A DNA stretch of 64,000 nucleotides from Ophioceras dolichostomum (lineage: Eukaryota; Ascomycota; Sordariomycetes; Magnaporthales; Ophioceraceae). The notes under the pieces are model-generated. The model ran no database searches and was not told where the DNA came from. It saw only the letters and a list, made by a program, of their open reading frames with translations. The position numbers were made by a program, and so were the translations under genes. The first letter of the stretch is position 1; every line of letters begins with the position of its first letter. Location of the stretch: positions 52,294-116,293 of the forward strand of contig PYST01000094.1 of NCBI GenBank assembly GCA_003049485.1. Reading direction: 5' to 3'. Shown here piece after piece: positions 22,239 to 33,906 of this stretch.

Positions 22239-24731
22239 TTACACGTATTTCCTATCCACCCTCAACCTCTCCATCAAGATCGTCTGCGGCGTACCGACAG
22301 CGACGTATCCATTCTCCAGCCCCGGTGCCACATCCCCGATCTGTACCTCCAAGTTCCTTATCCTCCTCGCCCTCTCGAACCCATCAAGCATGGAGTTCAA
22401 GTTCAACCCTCCTCCTCCTCCTCCCCTGACTTCATAGCTTTCACTGCTGCCCTGAAGCATCGCGTACGGATTATCCTTCACCAAACTCGAGAACTTATCC
22501 AGCACATCCGGCACCCTCCTATACAAGCCCAGCACCATCGTCGCGGACGCCGCGACCAGCAACAAGGCAGACGCGACCAGCAGCGCGGCCGTCCAGCCCT
22601 TGTCGCACTTCAGCGCCGCCCTGTGCACGCTCGCCTCCCCCGCTTCGTCCACAAGCAGGAACCCCCCGCCGTTCAGCAGCTGGTCCGTCGCGGATAGGCC
22701 GCCGCCCGTCCCGGAGACGCTGCTGCGGTAGCCGCCCCGGAACTCGCCCTGCACGGGCTTGTAGCCGACGCTGGCGAGCCAGAACGTGTTGAGGACCTGC
22801 GACAGGCGCAGGGCGAAGTCGCGCGAGGAGACGGTCGTCGTCGTCCAGTTCGGGTAGTTGGTCTCGAAGCCGAACGGGTTGGACGGGTCCGCGAGGTAGC
22901 CTATGTTCGGCGTCAGGGCCGACTGGCGCAGGCGGGAGGACGAGCCGAGAGTGGTAGAGTTGAGGAAGTTTTGGAGGAAGGTCGTGTCGCGCCCGACGCC
23001 GATCACGTCGAGGAGCGACATGGTTGCTTGGGTTCTGTTGGTGGATGTGCGGCGGATGGCTGTCGCGCGGCAGCCCTGTTGCTGTTGTTGTTGTTGGTCG
23101 GTGGTAGCGGAGGTGATGACACTTCCGCCGCTGCTCGCGCTAGAAGAGGAAGAGGAGGAGGAGGAGGAACCAGAGGTGGCGGAGAAGGTCCCGGACTCGG
23201 ACGTCGCGCCGTTGCACACCGCCCGGACGGCGACGAACGTGGTCGTCAGGTTGCACACGGCCGAGAACAGGGGGCGGGGCACCGTCGTGCTCAGGGGAAA
23301 ATCCGCCGCGAGGTAGACCTGTCGCGGCGTCCAGGGGAACGCGATGACGCGGCGGTCCTGGAGCGTCTCGTTGAGCGGGAAGTCGGACGGGTGCGGGATG
23401 CTCACCTGGCGGAGCATCGTAGACCAGCCCATCCGCGTGGAGGTGGAGCCGGCCGAGTAGTTGGCGACCGTCAGGGGGAACGCGAAGGCAGGGTCGGTGG
23501 TTTTCTCCGTGGTGCAGTCGAGCCACCAGTACGACGTGTTGAAGACGTACTCCAACCCCGTCCGCTGCGAGGGGCTCAGCGAGGAGTTCACCGTCATCGG
23601 CACGCCAATCAGCGACGCGTACGGCACACTGCTACTATTACTACCAGCGGGCCGTCCCTCCTCCATAGAGAACCAGTCCAGGCTCGGCTCGACACCACCA
23701 GCCTCCCTCTCCAGCTCCTCCACCATCGGCACGCGCACGTTGCCCCAGACGTCGTGGGCGTCCGAGTGCGTGCGAATAGGCATCGTGATGGTCGACGTGA
23801 ACAGCGAGGCGGCGAGCGGGATGGAGAACCCGAAGTCCCCCGGGCTGTACACGGACCTGGGATCCATGTAGGAGAGGTTGAAGCCGGACACGCGGGAGAC
23901 GTCGACGATGGACGCGACGCGCAGGGAGGCCTGCGAGCCGATGGGCGACAGGGCCCAGGCGAGCACGATGGCCAGACCCAGGAGGTTGAAACCTCTCATC
24001 TTGAACTGCGTGACGTACGCGGATATCACCGTCCGGCTGCCGTAGAGCTGCTCCATCGTCTTGATCGTCGTGCGCCGCTCCAGCTTGTGGTAGGCCACTG
24101 CTTTTGTCAAACGGCCGACTACGAGGGCGAACAGGATCGGGAATATGGTCGGGCCCTTGATTTTTTGAAGATTAGAAAGACTGTACTTAGTCGTAGATAA
24201 AGAAATACAGGACATGTTAAAGACGCTGGAAAGGAGACATACATATTTCGCAGCGGTTATGATATCAGGCATCCAAATCACCTCGTCCGTGGTCTTGCCG
24301 TCCTGGAAGAGCACGATGGCCGCGAGGGCCACGAAGGGAAGGACGAGCAGGATCTGGAAGACATCCAGGAACAAAATGCCCCAGTAGCTGTACCACCGAC
24401 TGTCGCGCCACGGCAGGGCGAGATCCGGTGTCTGCTGCTGCTGCTGCTGGTTTGTCTCCGTAGCCGGATAATAATCATATGAGCCGTCGGTGTCGGACGT
24501 TATTTTGGTCGTAGTCACAGGTATTGACTGGAAGCCGTCACCACGGCCAGCGGCCTCGAGTTTCTTCGTCGTCGCCGGAGTCGTGGGTGTGTCGACGTCG
24601 TGAGGGAATGGCCAGCCCGACGAGACGCTCTGCGCATATGCGTACGAGGAGTCTGGAGAGGATATCATGTAGCTCCGCACTTCCTCGTCCCCCGCGGAGT
24701 TCTCCCGCTGTCTTCGTCGTTGATATTCCAT
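22239..24731 (-). CDS. Large uncharacterised fungal integral membrane protein
   Basis: Two exons, 24243-24731 and 22239-24155, around an 87-nt intron (24156-24242) with GTATGT donor and ATCAAG acceptor. The intron is a multiple of three and remains open, but removing it gives the uninterrupted segment ITAAKYGPTIFPILFALVVG; the result is 801 residues. The N-terminus (1-100) is hydrophilic with a Gln run. Helices are seen at YWGILFLDVFQILLVLPFVALAAIVLF, then GPTIFPILFALVVG and LLGLAIVLAWALSPIGSQAS, and near the C-terminus at ALLVASALLLVAASATMVLGLY. Between the third and last helix lies a large region (about 250-690) with many NxS/T sites and several cysteines, which probably faces outside. This architecture is common in Sordariomycete genomes as an unnamed family. 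No function is known to me and none is suggested by neighbours. Confidence 0.8.
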   Translation of the reverse strand: MEYQRRRQRENSAGDEEVRSYMISSPDSSYAYAQSVSSGWPFPHDVDTPTTPATTKKLEAAGRGDGFQSIPVTTTKITSDTDGSYDYYPATETNQQQQQQTPDLALPWRDSRWYSYWGILFLDVFQILLVLPFVALAAIVLFQDGKTTDEVIWMPDIITAAKYVCLLSSVFNMSCISLSTTKYSLSNLQKIKGPTIFPILFALVVGRLTKAVAYHKLERRTTIKTMEQLYGSRTVISAYVTQFKMRGFNLLGLAIVLAWALSPIGSQASLRVASIVDVSRVSGFNLSYMDPRSVYSPGDFGFSIPLAASLFTSTITMPIRTHSDAHDVWGNVRVPMVEELEREAGGVEPSLDWFSMEEGRPAGSNSSSVPYASLIGVPMTVNSSLSPSQRTGLEYVFNTSYWWLDCTTEKTTDPAFAFPLTVANYSAGSTSTRMGWSTMLRQVSIPHPSDFPLNETLQDRRVIAFPWTPRQVYLAADFPLSTTVPRPLFSAVCNLTTTFVAVRAVCNGATSESGTFSATSGSSSSSSSSSSASSGGSVITSATTDQQQQQQQGCRATAIRRTSTNRTQATMSLLDVIGVGRDTTFLQNFLNSTTLGSSSRLRQSALTPNIGYLADPSNPFGFETNYPNWTTTTVSSRDFALRLSQVLNTFWLASVGYKPVQGEFRGGYRSSVSGTGGGLSATDQLLNGGGFLLVDEAGEASVHRAALKCDKGWTAALLVASALLLVAASATMVLGLYRRVPDVLDKFSSLVKDNPYAMLQGSSESYEVRGGGGGGLNLNSMLDGFERARRIRNLEVQIGDVAPGLENGYVAVGTPQTILMERLRVDRKYV

Positions 24732-26636
24732 TATTCCCTCGCTGTGACCACCGCTGGTTTAGCTACCAAGCAGAGATGATGCCCGTCCATCACCCGGAAG
24801 CTCCAAGGTTCAGTAAAATAGGAAGAGAAAGTTGGACATGGGTATTTCTATCAACGGACATCCATTTTGTCATCATCACCTGGTAAGCACGGAAATAGTA
24901 TCTGGACATGGGCATATTGAATCCTTCTGAACGTTCGTTACCTCCAGACAGAGGATGGCTGTGTCCTGTGTTCCACGATCATCGCCCTGCGCCCCGATTG
25001 ATCCCCTTGATTCACAATACGGTGACGGGGACCCGGGATTGAGAGGAGAGACCTCAGAGCCCCCTGGTGAAATACACAGCCGAGGAGACCCAGTTTGCCA
25101 GCTTTTGACGGGCTTGGCTGGAACAGCGAATGGAGCCGCCAATTGCCAATGGTAATGAAAAGGATGAAACGAGTAAAAGAAAACACGCGGGACGGAGGTG
25201 TATCTGTCAGCGGACGACGCGCTAACGTAAGGCAACATTTTTCAACGAGCGGCATCGAATCTTCCTCAATGGATAGGCACTCTCAAGTCCGAGGCGTAGG
25301 GATTGGAGGTGCGAGGAAAATACAACGATAGCCAGGGAATTGAGTTTGGTCCGTTGATTGAGATTCTGTGGGGAAAGAGGAAACCTAATAGGGCTGCGGC
25401 CGACTTCCAGGTTCCGCTGCGAGTCGCTAGCCCCTTGATTTCGGCCGGCGCTTCAATCCCACGACGCCGCATTGGCAGGCCACCGAATCGGCGATGTCTC
25501 TCCGGGCTGGTGGTCGCTGGTGGTCGGTCTTTTCGGATCAGTCCCGGCGGCTCAAACATGTTCTATGCACATTCCTCGCCGCGACGGAGCCTCGCTGTGG
25601 ACATTGCACCAGTCCTATTTCAAATTTCTCCCTGGCGCAGTTGGCAGCCACTGAAACTTCTTTTTCGCGGCGCAGCCCAGCCTGCCCGTTGCCGCCACCA
25701 ACGAGCTCCTGCAGAAGCTCTGCCTGAGACTCTCAAAGCTGAGTGGCGTTTCTGAAGAGGGTGTCTTCGAGCGTCGATTAATGTCGACTGGTTAGAGGTT
25801 AGGTGCGACGTTTTGTCTGCGCTGAAAAGCACTGGTTCGCCCAACGCCGAGATGGCTTGAAAGGATTCACGAGGCGGTCACGTCGTGATACCTTTGTGCC
25901 GATCGGCCTATCCGTACGAGAGATGTCCCGCACTCACCGGTACTGGCGCAGCATGCATGGCTCTTCCCGTTTCCTATTCCCTCGTGATCGAAATGACTCC
26001 GATAAAGGAGCGCAAAGATCCATGGCCAGCTTTGTGACCATATCCGGGTAGAAGAGTCGAAACAGCTCCGACCAACATTCATCACTCCCGTTGAAACCGT
26101 TTACTCTCTATGCCCAAACTACGCATCGGACGACCATGACCACAATGCAAGGCATTTACTTACAGGCTTAAGTCTATATCCTGGCTGGGGGCATCGAAGT
26201 TTCCGGGGACATTCTTTACGGAGATGGACAAATACGAATGTCGTGTCGTCTTGATGCGTCGCAAGAAGCATACAGAAGTACGCCACTGACAGAGGATTGG
26301 CTATTTTGGCACACATTCGAGTGCGCATGCCTGAGGTGCCTCAGTGAAGCACGGTTTTGCTTGGGCTGACATCGGCCCCGGGTTGGGGGCGGGCCAGCCA
26401 GCTACCTACCTAGGTAGGTACCTAGCACCACCTCGATTGGGGGCATAGGTGAGAGTTGCCATGGCAAATGTGCTAGATATGGCACGGGTCACGCACTCCC
26501 AAGCAACCTAAAGTCTTCCATTAATGGACACTTATCTTTTCAGAACCTTGTTACTCTCTCGCGCAGGTTTGTTCTGGGAGGTTGATATTGTGTCGAAGCC
26601 ATCCCTTAGAGAAGAAAGCGCTGCTCCATACCTCCG
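24732..26636. other. Divergent promoter region, no gene seen
   Basis: 1.9 kb between the membrane protein gene (minus) and the kelch gene (plus). Frames at 25303-25755 and elsewhere show no domain. A TAGGTACCTA palindromic tract lies at 26399-26428, about 210 bp upstream of the kelch start codon. Confidence 0.5.
26399..26428. repeat. TAGGTACCTA-type palindromic repeat tract
   Basis: CTACCTACCTAGGTAGGTAC followed by CTAG forms a near-perfect palindrome in the promoter region of the kelch gene. Confidence 0.8.
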
Positions 26637-28747
26637 ATGGCTGCAAGACGACGCCTCCAGCTGGTGCTGCTCGCCCTCAGCAGTGCCGGCCCCATGTTCA
26701 GCCTTGCCAGGAGCCAGGTCGTCGAGCTCCCTCCGGATAACGCGTTCCTTCGACGGGCTATGCACTCGCGTATGTCCTCTTCTCAACTCCAGCTACGCCG
26801 ACATTTCCTTTCTCCTCTGCGTCAACGCAGAGATTATTTACCTTGACTCATGCGATCTAAAGGCAGAGGTTATTGAGAGCCAGAGGAGTTGTATTCAACC
26901 ACTCGCTGACAAGACCCGGCTGCACTAGTTGCTATTGTGGGAAACTATCTCTACATCGAAGGGGGAGAGGTATCACAATACGTGGATGGTGTCTTGCAAA
27001 ACCAACCCTCGAATGCTGGTGAGTGACCGGACGATTCCCCGGCGCGGCTCAAGATTTCCGTCTCCTTGCTGCCATACGGCTCTCTCGCAAAGTCGTCCTC
27101 CTCGCTCAGCTCCTCTTCTCAACAGTCAATGTAACCCTATCGATCCCGCTCGACGTCGTATGGACGAACAGGACAGTGGTTATCACGGAGATCGACAAGG
27201 GGGAGCACCCTGCAGTGAAGAACCACGCTCTTTGGACCCCAGGTGGGGACAGCAACGTGATGTACAGCTGGGGTGGCGAGGCGCCCTACTACGTCATCAA
27301 CCGGGATGCGCAAAACCCGCGCCTTCGCGTGTTCACGGCCGACGGGCGAGGCGGCGGTACGTGGGGCTACGAGGAGCTGCCACTGCCGCGTGATATCTCG
27401 CGAGCCACGTGGGCGAGCTGGACCAGCTGCGGTGGCGCCGGCTTCTACATGGGCGGCTTCGGCCTCGTCCGGACGGACGTCGCGAAGTTCACCGACACGA
27501 CCCAAATACCGGTGCCCGGGCTCCTGTCGTACAACTTCACCACCAAGGCCTGGGCCAACGACTCCGCGACTGCGTTCACACCCTCGTTTGGGACGAATAT
27601 CTACGGTTCAGCCGTGTGCCTGCCGTCCGTCGGCACCGCCAGCTCGGCGACGAGCACAACAGCCAGCTCCCCGGGCGGGCTCGTGGTCTTCCTCGGCGGT
27701 GGCATGACGAATCTGAAAAGCACCAGGAGTCCTCAACCACTTCCACTCACGAATGTATCATTCTACGATGTGGCAGCCAAGAGGTGGCACTCGCAGACCG
27801 CCACGGGCGACATGCCGCCACTACGCCATCGGACCTGCGCCGTGGCCGTCCAGGGCCAGGGGGCCGGGAGAGGGAAAGGAGATATCTCGTACGAAATCTT
27901 CATGTACGGCGGCGGCAGCAGCACGGGCACCACTTACGACGAAGGGCTCGACGACATGTACGTCCTGACCATCCCGGCGTTCCGATGGTTCCGTCTCAAC
28001 GCCACCATGCCGCGCCGGCAGACGCACAGCTGTATCGCCGTCCCAGGGAAGCGCCTGATGATTAACGTGGGCGGGTGTGCCGACGACTATCGCGCAGAGT
28101 CGTTCTGGACTGTCGATCCCTGGACCAAGGGGATAGGTGTTTTCGACATGTCCACCCTAGCCTGGGCGGATCGCTACGACCCATCCGCAGGTGCATACCA
28201 GACGCCTGAGGTTGTGCGGGCTCTGTATCGTGGCGGGCACACCGCGAAGTGGGACAATGAGGACACGCAGCGGCTCTTTGTCGCCTCCTCCTTGAGCAGC
28301 GGTGGCACCAACACCACCACATCTCGGACAGCCGACTCCGGGTCCCAAGGTGCGACAGCCTCGGGATCACCCTCCCCCACTGGTTTGCCCAGCTCCATCA
28401 ACGCCACCGCGATAATAGGCGGCGCCGTGGGAGGTGGAGCCTTCCTCAGCATCGTCGCCATCGCCGTCTACGTCTGGTACGCCCTCAGACGTCTTCGGGC
28501 GAGCGGCAACGCGGTATCGGCAGCAACCGCCACCACGACACTTCCATCACCACCATCGTCTTCGGCCCCGACTCGCGACGCCTTAATACCAGAAGCCGAC
28601 AGCTCCAGCAAAGCCCAGGAGATGGATTCGTCACACTCCCAGGTCGTCCTCCAACGAGGCAACACCGGCCCCCACGAGATGCCGATGCCTTCGCAGTACA
28701 TGTACTACTGTCCGCCCCCACAGGAGATGTGCGCGATAGAACACTGA
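26637..28747 (+). CDS. Kelch-repeat membrane-anchored secretory protein
   Basis: Three exons (26637-26769, 26929-27018, 27126-28747) give 614 residues. The first exon encodes a signal peptide (MAARRRLQLVLLALSSAGPM...), the second the beta-strand block AIVGNYLYIEGGEVSQYVDG that opens fungal kelch propellers, and the third the remaining blades, for example MYSWGGEAPYYVINRD, MGGFGLV, VFLGGGMTNL and MYGGGSSTGTTYDEGLDDMY. A Thr/Ser-rich stalk (about 465-500) precedes one transmembrane helix (IIGGAVGGGAFLSIVAIAVY, about 503-527) and a basic cytosolic start ALRRLRA, so the propeller should face outside. Fungal relatives are unnamed; a role at the cell surface or in the secretory pathway is inference. 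Exon joins are supported by matching phases and by continuity of the propeller strands. Convergent with the rhodopsin-domain gene, 412 bp apart. Confidence 0.85.
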
Positions 28748-29159
28748 CCTGGCTCTCGAAGGAGCGGTGGTGGAGGTACCACGCACACCGGCCCGAGTGA
28801 CTCCTGGGCCAGCCACCGCTTCTCCTATTATTTTTTTTCCTTTTGGCTCTGTATCACCACCTCTTTTCGGGCGTAATACTTATCACCAAACGAAGCCCCG
28901 ATGTACTTTAAATTTTTCAGCCTTTTTGAGCAAATCTACGCTGTGAGTTAGTGTTCTATGTCTCGTACGCGTGTATTGACGATATCGCCCACCTCCAAGT
29001 CATTGGTTTCCTTCCCATGAACCCATTGTAAGTCGCTAAAAGTCTTACCGCCGCGAATCCATCCCGGCTGGCCCTAGCCATTCCAAGCCTTCCTCCAATC
29101 CTTTCCGTATGCAGAACCCAGATGGGAATCCCACGCATCATGCTAGTTTGATGGCCCCT
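28748..29159. other. Convergent 3' region
   Basis: 412 bp between the stop codons of the kelch and rhodopsin-domain genes. Contains T-runs and A/T-rich 3' UTR-like sequence; no gene is seen. Confidence 0.6.
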
Positions 29160-30833
29160 TCACACCATCAGTTTAATCCCATCCACGTCTTCGTCATCCC
29201 GCTCACCACCATGTTGGCTTCGCGTCCCAACAACCACTCCTCCTCCTCCTCTCTCACTCCTCGTCTCCGACCTCCCAGGTGAAGACCCCACCCCCAAACC
29301 GGACAGCGATCCCGACGCCTTAGTCGTCAACCTCACCACCTCCCCATCCGCATCCTGCCCATCTCTCCTCCCTCCACCTCTACCCCGTCTCGATGAACTC
29401 GTCCCCGGTCCCGTTCCCGAAGCATCCCCAGCCCCAGCCCCAGCCCTAGCAGCCCGCCTTTTATTCCAAAGCCCATAGATCGTCGGCGCATTGACCACCA
29501 CCGCAGAAGTCATTACCTCAGCGCTCGTCCACACGGTGCGGTGGTTCTGGCTGTCGCTGTGCGAGCCGCTGATGGCGAGCCGCGTGACCGCCATGCCAAT
29601 GAGACAGGCGCCCAGCAGGAATATGACGACCAGCGGAAGCTTCCGGCGCCAGTTGGCGAGCTTCATGGACACAAACACCATCGGCAATGGAAGGATGAGC
29701 AGCATCAGTTCGGTCAGGATGTTGAGCGCGCCGCAGGCGAAGAGGTTGCGCTGGGCTTGGGCGCAGGGTCCTGTTGGGTTTGTAGAGTGGAGTGGTTAGC
29801 AGCTCGGATCCAGACTGCCTTCTCCTTCATCCCTCTTTCCGTTGGCTCGATGGAACTCACCGGGATCGGGCTCGACCTGCCAGAACAGGTGAAAAGGCAC
29901 GCACTCGGTGAAAGTGACGACCTGGCAGGCCACATATGTTACGCCCATGACAGCCAGAAAGGACCAGAGCACGATCTTCTCTCCCCTCTGGTTCCGGAGC
30001 AGGTGACGGTAGAGGTCGAGCAGGACCAGCTTCTCAAGCCATAGGCTGTTGGTTTTCATCAACTCACCTCGTCAGAAACCAGGCAGGCAACTCCCACCAT
30101 AGATCAGACGGAATACATCACCGTCAGTCAGTCTACCAGGCGCTTGAGTCTGACTCACTTGCAACCTACCTGAGTCTGACGAGGGGACGGCGGGGTCACG
30201 AAGTGAAAGGAAATAAGAGGAGGAAATATCACAGAGTGGCAGGGGCGACGGGACACGGAAAGCAAACAAGCAGGTCGTAGGTCCGGCAAGAGCAGAGAAT
30301 GGCGGAGGGTGGCAGAGAAGATAGGCACCCATTCACAAGCGAGAAGAAAAGAGATGGAAAGGAAAAACCCACAACGTAGTGTAAACCGCCCGATTCGCAA
30401 GCGCAAGCACGCTGCCCACCTCGCGGCGCTGCAGCTCCGTGCTCGAGAGACGGAGGATACCACCGTCGACACCGCCGTCGCTGGTCCCGGGGATGTTGTT
30501 CGTGCCCCAGGTCAGCACGAAGTGTATGAGCACCAGGCGCGCCAGAGCGCACACAGCCGCCGCGACGCTGAGCCAGTTTGCGACGTCGAACCGGTTGGTC
30601 GCCGCCCATCGGGCCAGTCGTTGGCGCCGAGCGGTGGTGGTGGTCGCGGCAGGTGATGCTGAGTGTGGCCGTTTTGGGACATGATGAGTAGAGTGGTGAC
30701 GAGTGTACGATAGCGTTTTTGAGGGAGGAGTTCGGGGGAAGCCGAGTCGGAGGGCGATTATGAGGGGGGCGACGGTGCCGAAGACCCAGTGGAAGATGAG
30801 TGTTGCTTGGGTGCTGGGCATGGTAGTAGACAT
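29160..30833 (-). CDS. Fungal rhodopsin-like seven-TM domain protein
   Basis: Integral membrane protein of the fungal 'rhodopsin domain' class (PTH11-like membrane topology), function unknown. Proposed exons are 30376-30833, 29861-30045 and 29160-29770, giving 417 residues. Visible parts: TM1 ATLIFHWVFGTVAPLIIALRL, a TM at NWLSVAAAVCALARLVLIHF, the family block LWLEKLVLLDLYRHLLRNQR, then KIVLWSFLAVMGVTYVACQV, the conserved PDPGPCAQAQRNLFACGALN segment, NILTELMLLILPLPMVFVSM and RKLPLVVIFLLGACLIGMAV. The tail of about 130 residues is Gly/Arg/Ser-rich and charged. The 90-nt second intron has good sites. The 330-nt first intron uses a weak GTTGTG donor; it was placed to join VYTT to LWLEK as in relatives, so the junction near 30375/30046 may differ or hide another exon. 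Confidence 0.72.
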
Positions 30834-31641
30834 CTGAGGTACCTAGTCTCGATGTCTATTTGGTTCGAACGCGACGACTTTCTCTGGCTTGTGGTCGCTG
30901 GTTATCCGTTTCTTCTCTTCATATTTTCTGACGTAGGTAGGTAGTGTCCGAGTTCTATCGGGTCTGCTTGTGTCGTTGGGTGCTTCTACGGCGTGGGTGT
31001 AAGAAGTCGAGTGGTCATAGTGATCTGTCGGTTTTGTGGCCTTTGGAGTGCCCGTTGCAATGTATTTTGGGTTGGCTCTGGGCAGCGCAGGGAGTTTGGT
31101 CAATGAGATAGCCTACAGGTAGGTACCTACCGACATGTTGATCGAAGTCGAACCGGTGACTGATGATCATTGCAGATTCTTTGGGGCTGTTTTTGTCAAA
31201 TAGCAGGGCGTGCTTTGGCAATCTTGCTGGGATTCCCTGGTGAGTGATGATTCCTTCGAGCGACTCCCTAGGCCATGGCCATATTCTTTGGGTGCTTCCT
31301 AACCTAGGAGGTGACGCTGTCAGATTATTGGCTGATCATCCCGCTCAGCTGCGGCAGGCTCTGAGGCAGCCACGCTCCTCGCACAGCCCACCTGCCACTC
31401 ATTTCGAGGCGCCGTGCACCGTCCATTTTTCCTGTCCTTCTCCCATAATCATCATCGTTCTCGCGAGTTGGGCATTTGCACGCGACTTTCATCTATTAAA
31501 CCCACTCCGCTTCCTAACTTATCATCCCATCACTCGTCATCGCCGTATCATCCTCTCCAAGAAATCCCCGGCACACAGCTGCGAGTTTGACATCGCTAGA
31601 ATAGACCACAAATCGAAACGCTGCTTGGCAGAAGACCGGCG
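30834..31641. other. Divergent intergenic region, no gene seen
   Basis: About 800 bp between the rhodopsin-domain gene and the HET-domain pseudogene. It contains GTAGGTAGGTAG near 30933-30945 and a TAGGTACCTA tract at 31112-31131. No gene is recognised. Confidence 0.55.
31112..31131. repeat. TAGGTACCTA-type palindromic repeat
   Basis: CCTACAGGTAGGTACCTACC, an imperfect palindrome upstream of the HET-domain pseudogene; same word family as the other TAGGTACC tracts in the window. Confidence 0.75.
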
Positions 31642-33906
31642 ATGTCCACGTTCAACGAAGACCTATGCGGGCGATGTCAGGAGGTGGCTATCCACATCAA
31701 GCATCCCTCATACATGCGTATCCTCCTGAGCGAGCTTAAGCCTGGGTGTCCCTTCTGCAACCTCAGGCGTACGTTGACGGCCCGAGTCTATCCAGACGAA
31801 AAGCAGGATTCGACCCGTCTGTGAGGGGCTTTTTCTTCCGGTCGGAGAAAGAGTCGAACTCGGATATCTTTCTGCATCTTGAGCAAGGCGACTGCGGGTG
31901 CGAACGTTCGTCCGCATCAGATCATGACTGCTGGCAAGAACAATTTGCCCTTTTCAAAACCCCTGCACCTCAGTTAGATCCCGCAACGGTACGCGCCTGG
32001 TTACGGACGTGCGAGCAGAAGCACGGGGGACATTGTTTCTCCCTCTCTCCTTGTAGCACTCTGCATCCGCGCAAGCCCTCCACCACCCACATATGCCCTG
32101 AGGCCGACACCAGCGCGTATTTCCCTGGGCTCAAGGCTCTGCGCCTTATCGACGTCCAGAATGGCTGCATCGTCTCCCTAAAGACCCTTCCATTTCGGCC
32201 ACAGTACTTCGCCCTCAGTTACGTGTCGGGCGGCCCTCCGAGCTTTCGCCTCTGCTGCGCTAACGCTGCTCAGCTGAAGATCCCCGGCGAGCTGCTGAAG
32301 GCGTGGGATGCCGTGCCACTGACACTTCGGGACGCCATTGAGCTGACCAGACGAGTTGGCGAGCAATATCTGTGGGTTGACTCGCTTTGTCTTATCCAGG
32401 ACGAGACGACGACCTCCGCCGCGGCACAAATGTCATGGACCTGACCTACGAGTCTGCGGAGCTTACCATCATCGCGGCTACCGGCAGTGATGCGAATCAT
32501 GGCCTTCCTGGCGTTCGGCCCGGAAGCCGCGACCTCGCGTATGACTCCGTAAATCTAGCGCCTGGGCTAGATCTGGCGGTCTGCATGAACCCGGAGACGG
32601 TCCTCCAGGGGACACTTTACCGTATGCGTGGCTGGATGCGAGCTTCTCCCCTCACAACCCTCCTACACCCATCTTTCTATGATTACTGCTTTCTTCACCG
32701 AACAACCTCGCCATCAGATGATGACTGCGTAGTATTTCGCTGACGCTTCGACCCAATAATAAGCCTTCAGGAAGAAGCAATGTCTCGACGAGTGCTCTAC
32801 GGTTTTAATAATTTACGTATCCTTCCACTGTAAGCACAGCTGTTTCGGGTCTGAGGCCATTGCCTTTAGGCATCGGCAGTGGCTGAAGACAACGTCGCAG
32901 ATGCTTAGCATCGGGAGCTTGGCGAAAAACGACTTCCTCTGGCAGGCTTTCATCCAGCGATTCAGCAAGCGGCTCCTCCCCTACGAGTGCGATACGCTCC
33001 GGGCAATGGCGGGTATCAAGCAAATCAGGTCGAGAGGACCCTGTCTCTGGACAACGTGCTATAAGGAACGCTATCCGGGCCGACTGGAAGAATGCATGGA
33101 GGTCACGCCAGGACAAGAAAAGTCGTGGGTACGGAAGCCGGACAAGAGGTGCTGGTTAGCAACTACTTCCCGTTGGACGGCTCAAAACAGATTCGGTTTC
33201 TCGAGGATATGAGAGTGCTGAACTCGGACGGCTTGTCCCTCCCCAGCTCCCCGAGCCCACCGGCGCATCTCTCCTACCGGACTCGGCAACCGAAAATCAA
33301 GGCCGACAAAACGTTGCTGCGGCTCTCCACATTCTCGTGCTCGTACCGCATCGACCGCAGATTCAGCAGTGTCCTCCGTGGGGCAGGAGTGCTGCGCGGC
33401 AGAGAAGGAAGGCATGTAAATTTGTGCTCCTAGACGATTTAGCTGGCGCCAGTGGCGACAGTGACTGGAATCAGCTAGACGTGCTTGGCGATCTCGCCAA
33501 CGACGGTCTACTGGCGGCGACTCAAGATGGCGCAGACGAAGGAGGCGCTTCTTCTGCACAATCGGCCGAGCTTCCAGGAAGATCTTGCCTCACCGAGCCC
33601 AGCTCACCCACCAAAAATGAGACTACTAGGCCGAGCATTCCCCCTCTAAGAGTTGATAGTTGCCTTTTTGGGTTCGCCCTCCTGGCATATTCTTATCTGG
33701 AGGTCTTTCGCTTCCTGCCGGACGACGTGCCGCTGGACTTTCTGCACGACCGACTTGAGCTTCCCTCGGTGACTAACGGCTATTACGCACTGTGCCTATG
33801 GCCAACAGAGGACGGATTTTCTCAAAGACTGGGACTGGCCTTCGTCTACCACGGCAGGATATCTGGGCACTCGCACGGTCCGTGGAAGGAGTTTGTCTTG
33901 ACATGA
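31642..33906 (+). pseudogene. HET-domain gene (heterokaryon incompatibility type), frameshifted
   Basis: HET-domain proteins act in allorecognition and cell-death signalling in filamentous ascomycetes. The expected parts occur in order but in changing frames. Frame 1 at 31642 has the N-terminal CGRC ... GCPFCNLR motif. Frame 3 from about 31825 to 32400 has VRAWLRTCEQKHGGHC, then the HET core PQYFALSYVSGG, PLTLRDAIELTRRVGEQYLW and VDSLCLIQDE. From about 32412 the continuation is in frame 2: MDLTYESAELTIIAATGSDA, LYRMRGW, and after a probable intron LQEEAMSRRVLYGF. Later frames carry FHCKHSCFGSE and SKRLLPYECDTLRAMAGI, then a propeller-like tail ending YYALCLWPTEDGF ... WKEFVLT. The break inside GACGAGACGACGACCTC cannot be a normal intron, and at least three further shifts follow. 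Most likely a decayed gene; sequencing error could explain one shift but hardly all. Confidence 0.75.
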
